A stretch of 64,000 nucleotides of DNA, from the NCBI GenBank assembly GCA_040218795.1, contig JAVJQT010000005.1, positions 620,001-684,000 on the forward strand, given 5' to 3'. This document shows positions 44,169-53,260 of the stretch, in pieces (position 1 is the stretch's first letter; every line of letters starts with the position of its first letter). A program made the translations under genes and the position numbers. The notes beneath the pieces are model-generated. The model searched no databases, had not been told where the DNA came from, and saw only the letters and a program-made list of their open reading frames with translations. The DNA comes from CCMP332 sp040218795 (lineage in GTDB: Bacteria; Bacteroidota; Bacteroidia; Cytophagales; CCMP332).

Positions 44169-45896
44169 TCATTCTACCCATTTCTGCACTTCTTCCTTGC
44201 TGGGATTTGAAATATCGAGTTTCAATTTTTTGCGCATCCCACAGAAATCGTTGTGCAGTTTATTTGGATTCATTCCCTTTAAATCTTCAGGCGATTCGAT
44301 GCCAATCTTGTTTAACACTGGAATCCAATCGGATGAGATTCCAATTTTCCTAAAAGCTTCAAGACCTGCTGTTACCTTTGCTTTTTCCGGCTTCATTTGA
44401 GGAAAAAACAAGACGTCCTGAATTGAATTTGAATTGGTCATCATCATCGCAAGGCGGTCTATCCCGATTCCCAGACCTGCGGTCGGCGGCATTCCGTATT
44501 CCAGGGCCCTGAGGAAATCTTCATCCAGTACCATGGCTTCTTCATCACCCCTTTTGCCCAACTCGAGCTGTTCTTCAAATCGCTGCCTTTGATCAATTGG
44601 ATCGTTCAACTCAGAAAAAGCATTGCAAATCTCTTTTCCATTGGCTATAGCTTCGAATCGTTCCACCAAACCTTCTTTGCTTCGGTGCTTTTTGGCCAAA
44701 GGCGACATTTCAATAGGATAATCCGTTATGAAAGTCGGTTGAATTAAATGCGGTTCTACTTTCTCACCAAAAATTTCATCGATGAGTTTGCCTTTAGCCA
44801 TGCTGTCATCAACGGGCACTTTCAACGTTCTTGCGGTTTTGCGCAATTCATCCTCACCCATGGCTGAAATGTCAATTTTTGTATACTCTTCAATGGCCTC
44901 GAACATTGTAAAGCGTTTCCAGGGTGTTTTAAAATCAATGGTATTTTTCCCTACCTGAACTTTGGTATCTCCATGAAGTGCCAGAGCTACCTGCTCAATC
45001 ATTTTTTCAGTGAGCTCCATCATCCAGATATAATCTTTATAAGCCACATACAACTCTACTTGCGTGAATTCAGGATTGTGAAAACGCGACATTCCTTCGT
45101 TTCTGAAATCCTTGGAAAATTCATAGACGCCATCAAAGCCTCCGACAATTAGTCTTTTGAGATATAATTCATTGGCTATTCGCAAATAGAGAGTCATATC
45201 CAATGTATTGTGAAATGTTTTAAACGGGCGTGCCGCTGCACCACCGTATAGCGGTTGCAGAATGGGCGTTTCTACTTCCAGATAGCCTTTTTCATTTAAA
45301 AACTCTCTCATTTTCTGAACCATCTGTGTTCTTTTCAAAAATGCCTCTTTAACCTGTGGATTGACTACAAGGTCAACATATCTCTGACGGTATCTTTGTT
45401 CAGGATCAGTAAATGCATCGTGCTTTTTTATGCTGCCATCTTCTTCCTTGGTTTCCTTTACGATTGGCAAAGGTTTGAGAGACTTTGACAATACAGTTAA
45501 TTCCTTTACATGAATTGAAGTTTCTCCGACCTGTGTTTTAAATACATGGCCTTTGATTCCAATAAAATCACCAAGACTTAAGAGTCTCTTAAAAACGGTA
45601 TTGTAGAGGGCCTTGTCTTCACCCGGGCAAATCTCATCCCTGTTGACATAGATTTGAATTCTGCCTTTGGAATCCTGGATTTCGGCGAAAGAGGCTTTCC
45701 CCATAATCCTTTTGCTCATTATTCGACCTGCGATACTTACAGATTCAAAATCTTTGGACCCTTCCTTGTAATTTTTATGGATTTCGAGGCTATTGGTATT
45801 TACTTCAAATAGTTCAGACGGGAATGGGTTAATTCCCAAATCTATCATTGCTTTCAGGTCTTCCCTGCGTTGTATTTCCTGTTCGCTGAGTGGCAT
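44169..45896 (-). CDS. lysS: Lysyl-tRNA synthetase, class II
   Basis: This 575-residue cytosolic enzyme charges tRNA-Lys. The N-terminal OB-fold anticodon-binding domain (about 55-160: VSIAGRIMSKRIMGKASFAE) precedes the class II core. Motif 2 is FRNEGMSRFHNPEFT, followed by FTQVELYVAYKDY, and motif 3 is GLGIGIDRLAMM. Typical bacterial LysRS ends shortly after the FFPQMKPE segment. Here about 65 further residues follow (KIGISSDWIPVLNKIGIESP, EDLKGMNPNKLHNDFCGMRK), a helical tail recurrent in Bacteroidota enzymes. The start and both flanks fit a stand-alone housekeeping gene. Confidence 0.96.
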   Translation of the reverse strand: MPLSEQEIQRREDLKAMIDLGINPFPSELFEVNTNSLEIHKNYKEGSKDFESVSIAGRIMSKRIMGKASFAEIQDSKGRIQIYVNRDEICPGEDKALYNTVFKRLLSLGDFIGIKGHVFKTQVGETSIHVKELTVLSKSLKPLPIVKETKEEDGSIKKHDAFTDPEQRYRQRYVDLVVNPQVKEAFLKRTQMVQKMREFLNEKGYLEVETPILQPLYGGAAARPFKTFHNTLDMTLYLRIANELYLKRLIVGGFDGVYEFSKDFRNEGMSRFHNPEFTQVELYVAYKDYIWMMELTEKMIEQVALALHGDTKVQVGKNTIDFKTPWKRFTMFEAIEEYTKIDISAMGEDELRKTARTLKVPVDDSMAKGKLIDEIFGEKVEPHLIQPTFITDYPIEMSPLAKKHRSKEGLVERFEAIANGKEICNAFSELNDPIDQRQRFEEQLELGKRGDEEAMVLDEDFLRALEYGMPPTAGLGIGIDRLAMMMTNSNSIQDVLFFPQMKPEKAKVTAGLEAFRKIGISSDWIPVLNKIGIESPEDLKGMNPNKLHNDFCGMRKKLKLDISNPSKEEVQKWVE

Positions 45897-45950
45897 AAAT
45901 TAAATTTTGCGCAAAAGTAATGGTTTAATGCGAAAAAGTGCGCTTTGAAT

Positions 45951-47132
45951 TCAGCTGGCTTGTTTTCTCCTTTTCATTTCACTTATAATCAAAGACAGCT
46001 CCCTGCTGCTTTGACCGGAGACTGATTTATTTTCCTGAGCTCTTCTTACCAGATAGGGCATTACTTTGTCAATAGGTCCGTAGGGAAGATATTTTGCCAC
46101 ATTATAACCGGCATTCGCAAGATTAAATGAAATATGATCGCTCATTCCATAGAGTTGCGCAAACCAAAATCGTTTATCCTTGTGTTCAATATTTTTTTCA
46201 TCCATCAAGTGTGCCAAGAGCAATGAACTTTTCTCATTATGTGTACCTGCACATACCGTCATAATATCTCTTTTCTCCACGCAAAATCGAAGGCCATCAT
46301 CGTACATTTTATCCGTTAGCTCCTTACTTGGGTTAATGGGGTTTTCATAACCCTTCTCTTCTGCTCGATCGGCTTCTTTTTCCATGTATGCACCTCTTAC
46401 TAATTTTGCACCTGCAAAGAATCCTTCTTTTCTGGCTGTTTCTTCCAGTTTAATTAATTCTTCCAGACTCTTTTTTCGATACATCTGATAGGTGATATGA
46501 ATTATGCATTTTTCACGGTTGAATTTTCGCATCATTTCCAACACCATTTCATCAACAATTTTTTGAATCCAGGTCTCTTCTGCATCTATCATCAAAGGCA
46601 CCTGTGTGTCGTATGCAAAACGACAAATTCTTTCAAACCTCTGTTTTAACTTGATATAGGAATTCTTTTCCGCTTCATTCAACTCTTTTTCCGCCTGTAT
46701 TTTTTCCAAAAGTTTAACTGAAGCAATCCCCGAGGTTTTAAATACACTAAAAGGAATATTTTCCTGGTCTTTTGCTTTTTTTATTGTACGGATAATTTCT
46801 TCTGCCCCCTTGTCAAAACCTTTTTCATTTTTTTCGCCTTCCACAGAATAATCCAAAATTGAACCTATTCCATATTTAGCCAAATTCTCTACACTTGAAA
46901 TTGAATCATTAATGGTTTCACCCCCGCAAAACTGAGCAAATACTGTATTTTTAATTATCCCTTTAACCGGAAGTTTGATTTTCAATGCTTTCAACATAAT
47001 ATCCGACCCCATTTTGACTAAAAAATTGGAATTAAATGAAGTGAAAATCCATTTGGCTTTTCTCAGGTCCCAATTTGATTTGGAGGAAAATGCGATCGAG
47101 GTATTATCGAAATTAAGTTTTGTATCTTTCAT
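45951..47132 (-). CDS. Proline dehydrogenase
   Basis: About 393 residues starting at ATG 47132 (MKDTKLNFDNTS); an ATG seven codons upstream is possible. This is the FAD-dependent (beta/alpha)8 ProDH domain, without the P5C dehydrogenase of full PutA. Motifs are FCGGETINDSI, SILDYSVEGEK, FAYDTQVPLMIDAEETWIQ, FFAGAKLVRGAYMEKE and the proline-site YLPYGPIDKVMPYLVRRAQE. It oxidises proline to pyrroline-5-carboxylate and passes electrons to quinone at the membrane. It diverges from aroB; the two genes are neighbours in several Bacteroidota genomes without a known pathway link. Confidence 0.95.
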   Translation of the reverse strand: MKDTKLNFDNTSIAFSSKSNWDLRKAKWIFTSFNSNFLVKMGSDIMLKALKIKLPVKGIIKNTVFAQFCGGETINDSISSVENLAKYGIGSILDYSVEGEKNEKGFDKGAEEIIRTIKKAKDQENIPFSVFKTSGIASVKLLEKIQAEKELNEAEKNSYIKLKQRFERICRFAYDTQVPLMIDAEETWIQKIVDEMVLEMMRKFNREKCIIHITYQMYRKKSLEELIKLEETARKEGFFAGAKLVRGAYMEKEADRAEEKGYENPINPSKELTDKMYDDGLRFCVEKRDIMTVCAGTHNEKSSLLLAHLMDEKNIEHKDKRFWFAQLYGMSDHISFNLANAGYNVAKYLPYGPIDKVMPYLVRRAQENKSVSGQSSRELSLIISEMKRRKQAS

Positions 47133-47219
47133 AGATAGATATGATTGGACCAAATATATTAAATTTCGGTACGCAGATTAGAACATTAGAACCCGGATAA
47201 GGGTTTTTTATATGCTAAC

Positions 47220-48254
47220 ATGAATGATAATTTAATTTTTTCCAACAGCGTTTCAATCTCCCTTAAACATTTATTTGAAAAGGGTGAATTTAGTGCTTCT
47301 GCAATTTTAGTAGATGAAAACACAGAAAAAAATTGTTTGCATCTGCTTAGCGATCGATTTACAAAAAATATCATAAAAATACCTTCCGGTGAATCTTCCA
47401 AAACTATATCACATTGCGAAATGATATGGGAGAAAATGACTGAATTTAAACTTGACAGGGATTCTTTGTTGATTAATTTGGGCGGTGGTGTTATTTGCGA
47501 CATCGGAGGTTTTTGCGCTTCTACATTTAAAAGAGGGATCCGCTTTGCGAATGTTCCTACCACCTTATTGGCAATGACGGATGCCGCCATTGGTGGTAAA
47601 ACTGGGATTAATTTTGGAAAGTATAAAAATCATATCGGTGCCTTCAACATTGCCGAAGCGGTCATTATAAATCCGGTATTTCTTGAAACCCTCGAAACCC
47701 GACAATTGCGATCCGGATATGGAGAAGTATTAAAACACGCCATTATTGCTGATGCAGAACTTTGGGAACAACTTCATTTTTCTGAAAAAACAAGGGAAGA
47801 TTGGGAGCAATTGATCGAAGGCTCTGCTAAGATCAAAAGCGCTATTGTAAATCGGGATTATAAAGAAGAAGGATTGCGAAAAAAATTAAATTTTGGCCAT
47901 AGTATCGGCCATCTTCTGGAATCATATCAATTTAATGATGATCCGAAATTTCACGGAGAAGCTATAGCCGAAGGCATGATTATAGAATCATTTCTTGCCT
48001 ATCAAATGTATTTACTTTCAGAAAAAGAACTTGGAAGCATTTGCAATCGAATATCTGCCATTTTTGAGCTAAATGCTGTCAGCGACGATTGTCAAAAGTA
48101 TGTCCTCGAAAATTTAAACCAGGACAAGAAAAACAAATCCAATAAAAACCTCTTTGTTCTCCCAAAGAAAATTGGTGAAGTATTAATTGATCAGGAAGTT
48201 AAATTGGATGATATTAAAATGGCCATTAGTAATTATAATGACTTTCTTTCATGA
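47220..48254 (+). CDS. aroB: 3-Dehydroquinate synthase
   Basis: This 344-residue cytosolic enzyme converts DAHP to 3-dehydroquinate, the second step of the shikimate pathway. It uses NAD and a divalent metal. Motifs are INLGGGVICDIGGFCASTFK (NAD loop), ALTDAAIGGKTGI-type GGKTGINFGKYKNHIGAF, GYGEVLKHAI, the metal ligands in LNFGHSIGHLLE, and FHGEAIAEGM. The chain is slightly short relative to the usual 350-370 but complete. A small hairpin with a T-run (47190-47209) lies just before the ATG. The stop overlaps the start of the next gene by 4 bp, so the two are coupled. Confidence 0.96.
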   Translation: MNDNLIFSNSVSISLKHLFEKGEFSASAILVDENTEKNCLHLLSDRFTKNIIKIPSGESSKTISHCEMIWEKMTEFKLDRDSLLINLGGGVICDIGGFCASTFKRGIRFANVPTTLLAMTDAAIGGKTGINFGKYKNHIGAFNIAEAVIINPVFLETLETRQLRSGYGEVLKHAIIADAELWEQLHFSEKTREDWEQLIEGSAKIKSAIVNRDYKEEGLRKKLNFGHSIGHLLESYQFNDDPKFHGEAIAEGMIIESFLAYQMYLLSEKELGSICNRISAIFELNAVSDDCQKYVLENLNQDKKNKSNKNLFVLPKKIGEVLIDQEVKLDDIKMAISNYNDFLS

Positions 48255-49408
48255 AATCTCTATCTGAAATAATCAACGAAACCGGCGAGTTTGGTATAGA
48301 TGATTTTAACAATGTTAGCCCCGGACTTCATCCTTCCAGTAACTATTTTTTCAATACAGTGGAGGAAATGCGAGTGTGTTTGCAAAATGAGCATTTGCAA
48401 CCCTTTTATTCGAGAGGTGTCAACCCCACGCTTAGGATTTTATGTGAAAAAATGGCGGCGCTTGAAAATAAAGACAAAGCCCTGGCTTTTGCTTCGGGGA
48501 GCGCTGCAATCGCAGCTGCTGTAATGAACTCTGTTAAAAAAGGAGACCATGCCATTTGTGTAAAAAACCCATATACCTGGACAAAGCATTTATTTGAAAA
48601 TTATCTTCCGAACTACGGTGTTGAATGTACTTTTGTAGATGGCCGGGATCCTGAAAATTTTTCAGAAGCGGTTAAAGAAAATACCAAATTGATTTTTCTG
48701 GAAAGCCCCAATTCATTTTATTTCGATATGCAGGACTTGGAGGCCATTTCATCAATCGCAAAATCGGGAAAGATCACAACAATTCTGGATAATAGCTATG
48801 CCTCTCCGCTCAATCAATGTGCTAATGACTATGGAATTGATATGATTGTCCATTCAGCCACCAAATATATCGGAGGACATAGCGATGCGCTGGGTGGAAT
48901 ACTTTGTTGCTCGGAGGAAAAATACAAGACATTATTTTCTGCAGAATTTATGACATTGGGTGGAGTTATGTCACCCTGGAACGCCTGGTTAATGATTCGA
49001 AGTTTAAGAACCCTTGAAATTCGAATGGAAAGGATTTCAAAAACCACTGAAAGCATAGTTAAATTCCTCGAGGGACATGAAAAAGTTGATAAGGTACTTT
49101 ATCCGGGTTCAGATACCTACGAACAGAATGAACTTGCCCGAAAATATTTAAAGAAATCGGGCGGGTTATTCACATTAAAACTGAAGACCAGGGAAATCAA
49201 TAAAGTGGAAAGGTTTTGCAATCAACTTGAGAAATTCAAATTGGCCTGTTCATGGGGCAGTTATGAGTCATTGATTTTTCCCGCCTGTGTCACTTATCAG
49301 GGTAAAGATAAACCGCTTGAGGACCAAAATAAGATAAGAATGGCCATAGGCCTTGAAGATGAAGATTTATTAATTCAGGATTTAAAGCAATCATTTTCGC
49401 TTATTTAA
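48251..49408 (+). CDS. PLP-dependent Cys/Met-metabolism (cystathionine lyase/synthase-type) enzyme
   Basis: This 385-residue fold-type I PLP enzyme has FYSRGVNPTLRILCEKMAAL, FASGSAAIAAAVM, the aspartate that contacts the pyridine nitrogen in TILDNSYASPLNQ (Asp180), and the Schiff-base lysine in HSATKYIGGHSDALGG (Lys205). These are hallmarks of the trans-sulfuration family (cystathionine gamma-synthase/lyase, methionine gamma-lyase, O-acetylhomoserine sulfhydrylase). Which reaction it performs cannot be told from the sequence. It overlaps aroB by 4 bp (ATGA), so it is translated with an aromatic-pathway enzyme. Confidence 0.9.
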   Translation: MKSLSEIINETGEFGIDDFNNVSPGLHPSSNYFFNTVEEMRVCLQNEHLQPFYSRGVNPTLRILCEKMAALENKDKALAFASGSAAIAAAVMNSVKKGDHAICVKNPYTWTKHLFENYLPNYGVECTFVDGRDPENFSEAVKENTKLIFLESPNSFYFDMQDLEAISSIAKSGKITTILDNSYASPLNQCANDYGIDMIVHSATKYIGGHSDALGGILCCSEEKYKTLFSAEFMTLGGVMSPWNAWLMIRSLRTLEIRMERISKTTESIVKFLEGHEKVDKVLYPGSDTYEQNELARKYLKKSGGLFTLKLKTREINKVERFCNQLEKFKLACSWGSYESLIFPACVTYQGKDKPLEDQNKIRMAIGLEDEDLLIQDLKQSFSLI

Positions 49409-49505
49409 TAAATTTGACCGCTCAATGAAGAATCCTCCCATTCATTAAACAATATGATAAGTAATTTCATTATTGAATAACTATAAAATTTGCATGTAAT
49501 ATCTT

Positions 49506-49513
49506 TAACTTTG
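49506..49513 (+). promoter_or_regulatory. Bacteroidota-type -7 box (TAACTTTG)
   Basis: TAACTTTG is an exact match to the Bacteroidota TAnnTTTG -7 consensus, about 40 bp before ATG 49551. A TTTG lies at 49490-49493 but the 12-nt spacing is shorter than the usual ~19, so the -33 element is weak. If used, transcription would begin near 49520 and exclude the GTG at 49521 as a normal start. Confidence 0.45.
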
Positions 49514-49550
49514 ATTTCAAGTGCCCTTACCAGCACTTAGCTTCATTCAG

Positions 49551-52500
49551 ATGAGAAAACAAGTATTAATTCCAACCGTGAAATGCGTTTTCACGTGTTT
49601 TAAAATAAAATCCCGTTTACACTTGAAAACTATTTTATTCTCAGTACTTTTTAGCCTTGTATTTATTGATATTAATGCTCAATGCCCTGTGCCGGCGAGT
49701 TGTACCCCTGGTGGTCCTACAGCAGCCAATGCTGAACTATTCAATATGGGTATTCGCAGAGTAACTTTAAATACAATTGATAAGACTTCATCATTCATCA
49801 ATTCTACTTCGTCAAATTCATATCAGGATTTTTCCTGCACGGATTCTACAACTTTAACTGCCGGAATTCCATATGTCATTTCTGTCACAACCAATGGAAA
49901 TCCTCCCACTGGTACGCAAAATGAAAATGTCAGAGTTTGGATTGATTATAATAATGACAGTTCTTTTACTGCATCTGAATTGGCCTTTTCTTCAAATAAT
50001 CAACAAATTCACAGCGGAAATATTACCATTCCACCCACTGCCCTGACTAATGTTCCACTCCGAATGCGGGTAGCCTCGGAATGGGTCGGAGCCAATAACT
50101 CAATACCTACAGCTTGTACTGACCGAGAGTATTCACAGGTTGAAGATTACAAAATTGTAGTTCAGGTAAATGTATTACCACCCGCAGCAGATTTTACTGC
50201 AGACCCGCTAATAAGTTGTAATGGAGTTGTCCAATTTCAGGATTTAAGCGTCAATGGACCGACATCCTGGTTATGGAATTTTGGAGATGGTACATTTTCA
50301 ACCGCCCAGAACCCACAACATAATTATACATTGAATGATACTTTTGATGTCACACTAATAGCGACCAATGCCAATGGTGCCGACACCATTGTGAAAAATG
50401 ATTTTATCATCAAAACAGGTTTTACGCCACCGGCTGCCTCTTGTACCCCAATTACCAATGCTTATTGTTGTGGTTATGGAATTACCAATTTTCAGTTTGA
50501 AAGTATTAACAATACTTCTTCAGATGCTTCTGTGGGATACGAAGATTTTACTTGTACTGATTTCACACACGTCATTGAAGGATTATCTTATCCGGTTTCC
50601 TTCACGACAAATCAAAGTGCTGCGGTTAATTTGAAAATGTATATTGACATGAATGCCAATGGCTCATTTCAGGATCCCGGGGAATTGATTTACAGTGCTA
50701 ACGGTGTAAACAGTCCATCGGCAAATGTTATTATCCCTGCGGCAAAAGCTCCTTATACTCAGGCATTGAGAATGCGGATCATGACGGATGCGGTAGGCTC
50801 TACTTTCAATTCATGTACAAACCTTACAAGAGGGCAGGCAGAAGATTACACAGTTATCATTGACCCCAACCCATTCCCACCTATAGCAAATTTCCTTGAC
50901 AATCAGGTCAATGCATGTCAGGATTCAATTGCATTTACTGACAATAGCATTAACGCACCTCAATCCTGGTTTTGGGATTTTGGTGATGGAGATACATCCA
51001 ATCTTCAAAATCCGGCGCACAAATACAATACGAATGGAACCTTTACGGTAAAATTAGTAGTGACTAATTCCAATGGCGCAGATTCCACAAGCAGAAATTT
51101 CACTGTAACAGATGGCGCAAGGCCACCGGTTTGTATTCCAAATACTTTACAGACATTTTTTCCTCTGGGTATAGAACGTGTAGTTTTTAATACGATTACC
51201 AACATCACCTCTTCTTCAGCTAATTTCCCTCCATATGAAGACTTCGCATGCGATTTTTCAACCACAGTCACACAGGGACAAACCGTTAATTTAACCGTAG
51301 AATCTCAAAGTAATTTTACCCCCTCAGATGTAAAAGCCTGGCTGGATTACAATGACAATGGAATTTTTGAAAGCAGTGAAGAAGTATTTAATTCTACCAA
51401 TGCGGTAGTACATACTGCACCCATTACTATTTCTGCTGCAACATCAGTGGTAACAGGAAAAGGGCTTCGATTGAGAATTGCCTCCGATTTTGTTAATTCA
51501 TTGAATGGTCCAATTCCTTGTGGTGATCTTGAGTTTGGACAAACCGAAGATTATACAGTGGTAATAAATGCGCCTATGCTCCCACCGGCTGCAGATTTTA
51601 GCGTCTCGAGTTTTACTGCTTGTACGGGTGATATAGATTTTACCGATATTTCGGGTTTTGGACCAACCCAATGGTTCTGGGATTTTGGTGATGGAAACAA
51701 CTCAACGCTTCAAAACCCAAGTCATGTATATACTTCTGTAGGCTCCTTTTTCGTAGAACTTAAGGCTTGCAATACCTTTGGTTGCGATTCTATTCAAAAA
51801 ACAATTACAATTACTGATTTAAATGGTGTTAAACCGGCAGTTTGTGTACCTGGATCCAATTCAATCAATAGTCTAATTGGAATATTTAACGTCACTTTTA
51901 ATGATTTAAATGTTTCATCAACCTCTTTTACCGGATACAATGATTATTCCTGTGATAAATTCGCAGAATTGGTTGATGGTAATGCCTATCAATTAAATGT
52001 TACCGTAAGTACTTTCTTTAATCAAACTGTAGAGGCCTGGATAGATTATAATAATAATGGCACATTTACTTCCAATGAAAAAGTAATGACCGCCAGCGGA
52101 TTTGGTCTATTAAGCAATGTGGTCATACTGCCGGCCAATGCCGTAAAAAATAAATTTCTGAGGCTTAGAATAATGAGCAATAGTACTTCTTCAGGTGGTG
52201 CGCCTTTTGATCCTTGTTCTAATGTGCCGGTGGGTGAAATTGAAGATTATGGTGTCTTAATAAGGTCTGCCAACGCTGCGCCAATTGCTGATTTTGAATC
52301 ATTTGATCCAAATAGCTGTAATGGAGAAATTGCCTTTATCAATCAATCTTATAATAACCCAACCAATTTTTTATGGGATTTTGGCGATGGGAATACATCA
52401 ATTGATGAAAATCCTGTGCATCAATACGCCAATCCGGGCGCCTATACGGTTAAATTAAGAGTTCAGAATGGTTTTGGCCTTGATAGCCTGGTTCGATTGA

Positions 52501-53243
52501 ATTACGCCATTGTATCGCAGGTTCAGGGACCAAGAGAGGCCAGTTGTTATCCTACGACCGAATTTTCAAATCCTGACTTTGGAATTGTAGGTGTATCAAT
52601 AGGCGGGATAAGCAATACCAATTCTATAGTGGATGGCTATGAAAACTATACCTGTACTGACACGGCTCATGTGGAGGAAGGCCAGAGTTATAGCATACAG
52701 ATTATCACTTCGGATAATGTAAGAGCCAATGTTCGGGTCTTTGTTGATTTTAACGATGATGGAATATTTCAGGAAAGCACTGAGTTGTTTCTGGTGTCCA
52801 ACAACCGCTTGCAAAATCATGTAGGAACATTGACGGTTCCGAGCACCAACGCCACAAATAAAATATTGAGAATGCGTGCATGGGCGGATGAAGCTACGGT
52901 CCCATTACCGGCCAGTTTTGCTTGTACCAATCCGGAATACGGGCAGGTAGAGGACTATGGAATTTTAGTAAAGGGAGCAATTAGTATTAGTGATGATTTG
53001 ATCGATCAAATTTCATTATTCCCTAATCCTGCAAAAAATTTAATCAGACTAAATTTGCCTACTCTGTTAAGTGAGAGTAAAATTTCAGTTATCGGGCAAT
53101 ACGGAAATGAAGTTTTATCACTGGAAAAAGTCGGAAGCGAAAGTTCAATTGAAATACCAATTGAAACCTTGAATAAGGGTATTTATTTTTTAAAAATAGA
53201 AAATACGGACTTTAGTAAGACCTTGAAATTCATTAGGAATTAA
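49551..53243 (+). CDS. Giant GEVED/PKD repeat surface protein with T9SS type A sorting domain
   Basis: About 1230 residues. ATG 49551 is used here. A TTG at 49623 would give the cleaner signal peptide MKTILFSVLFSLVFIDINAQ and may be the true start. The mature chain alternates five GEVED domains (VRVWIDYNNDSSFTASELAF, MYIDMNANGSFQDPGELIYS, AWLDYNDNGIFESSEEVF, AWIDYNNNGTFTSNEKVM, VFVDFNDDGIFQESTELF; each closing with a VEDY/TEDY/IEDY-type turn) with four PKD domains (SWLWNFGDGT, SWFWDFGDGD, QWFWDFGDGN, NFLWDFGDGN). The type A sorting domain (LFPNPAKNLIRLNL to LNKGIYFLKIENTDFSKTL) ends it. No catalytic domain is visible, so it is a probable adhesin or scaffold. The next gene starts 17 bp after the stop. 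Confidence 0.9.
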   Translation: MRKQVLIPTVKCVFTCFKIKSRLHLKTILFSVLFSLVFIDINAQCPVPASCTPGGPTAANAELFNMGIRRVTLNTIDKTSSFINSTSSNSYQDFSCTDSTTLTAGIPYVISVTTNGNPPTGTQNENVRVWIDYNNDSSFTASELAFSSNNQQIHSGNITIPPTALTNVPLRMRVASEWVGANNSIPTACTDREYSQVEDYKIVVQVNVLPPAADFTADPLISCNGVVQFQDLSVNGPTSWLWNFGDGTFSTAQNPQHNYTLNDTFDVTLIATNANGADTIVKNDFIIKTGFTPPAASCTPITNAYCCGYGITNFQFESINNTSSDASVGYEDFTCTDFTHVIEGLSYPVSFTTNQSAAVNLKMYIDMNANGSFQDPGELIYSANGVNSPSANVIIPAAKAPYTQALRMRIMTDAVGSTFNSCTNLTRGQAEDYTVIIDPNPFPPIANFLDNQVNACQDSIAFTDNSINAPQSWFWDFGDGDTSNLQNPAHKYNTNGTFTVKLVVTNSNGADSTSRNFTVTDGARPPVCIPNTLQTFFPLGIERVVFNTITNITSSSANFPPYEDFACDFSTTVTQGQTVNLTVESQSNFTPSDVKAWLDYNDNGIFESSEEVFNSTNAVVHTAPITISAATSVVTGKGLRLRIASDFVNSLNGPIPCGDLEFGQTEDYTVVINAPMLPPAADFSVSSFTACTGDIDFTDISGFGPTQWFWDFGDGNNSTLQNPSHVYTSVGSFFVELKACNTFGCDSIQKTITITDLNGVKPAVCVPGSNSINSLIGIFNVTFNDLNVSSTSFTGYNDYSCDKFAELVDGNAYQLNVTVSTFFNQTVEAWIDYNNNGTFTSNEKVMTASGFGLLSNVVILPANAVKNKFLRLRIMSNSTSSGGAPFDPCSNVPVGEIEDYGVLIRSANAAPIADFESFDPNSCNGEIAFINQSYNNPTNFLWDFGDGNTSIDENPVHQYANPGAYTVKLRVQNGFGLDSLVRLNYAIVSQVQGPREASCYPTTEFSNPDFGIVGVSIGGISNTNSIVDGYENYTCTDTAHVEEGQSYSIQIITSDNVRANVRVFVDFNDDGIFQESTELFLVSNNRLQNHVGTLTVPSTNATNKILRMRAWADEATVPLPASFACTNPEYGQVEDYGILVKGAISISDDLIDQISLFPNPAKNLIRLNLPTLLSESKISVIGQYGNEVLSLEKVGSESSIEIPIETLNKGIYFLKIENTDFSKTLKFIRN

Positions 53244-53260
53244 GACACGAAAAACATACC

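Noticed and set aside
47190..47209. Hairpin plus T-run before aroB as a true terminator
   Set aside because: The stem is only 5 bp and the only upstream transcript in that direction would have to begin inside the divergent gene. It is kept only as a weak leader element.
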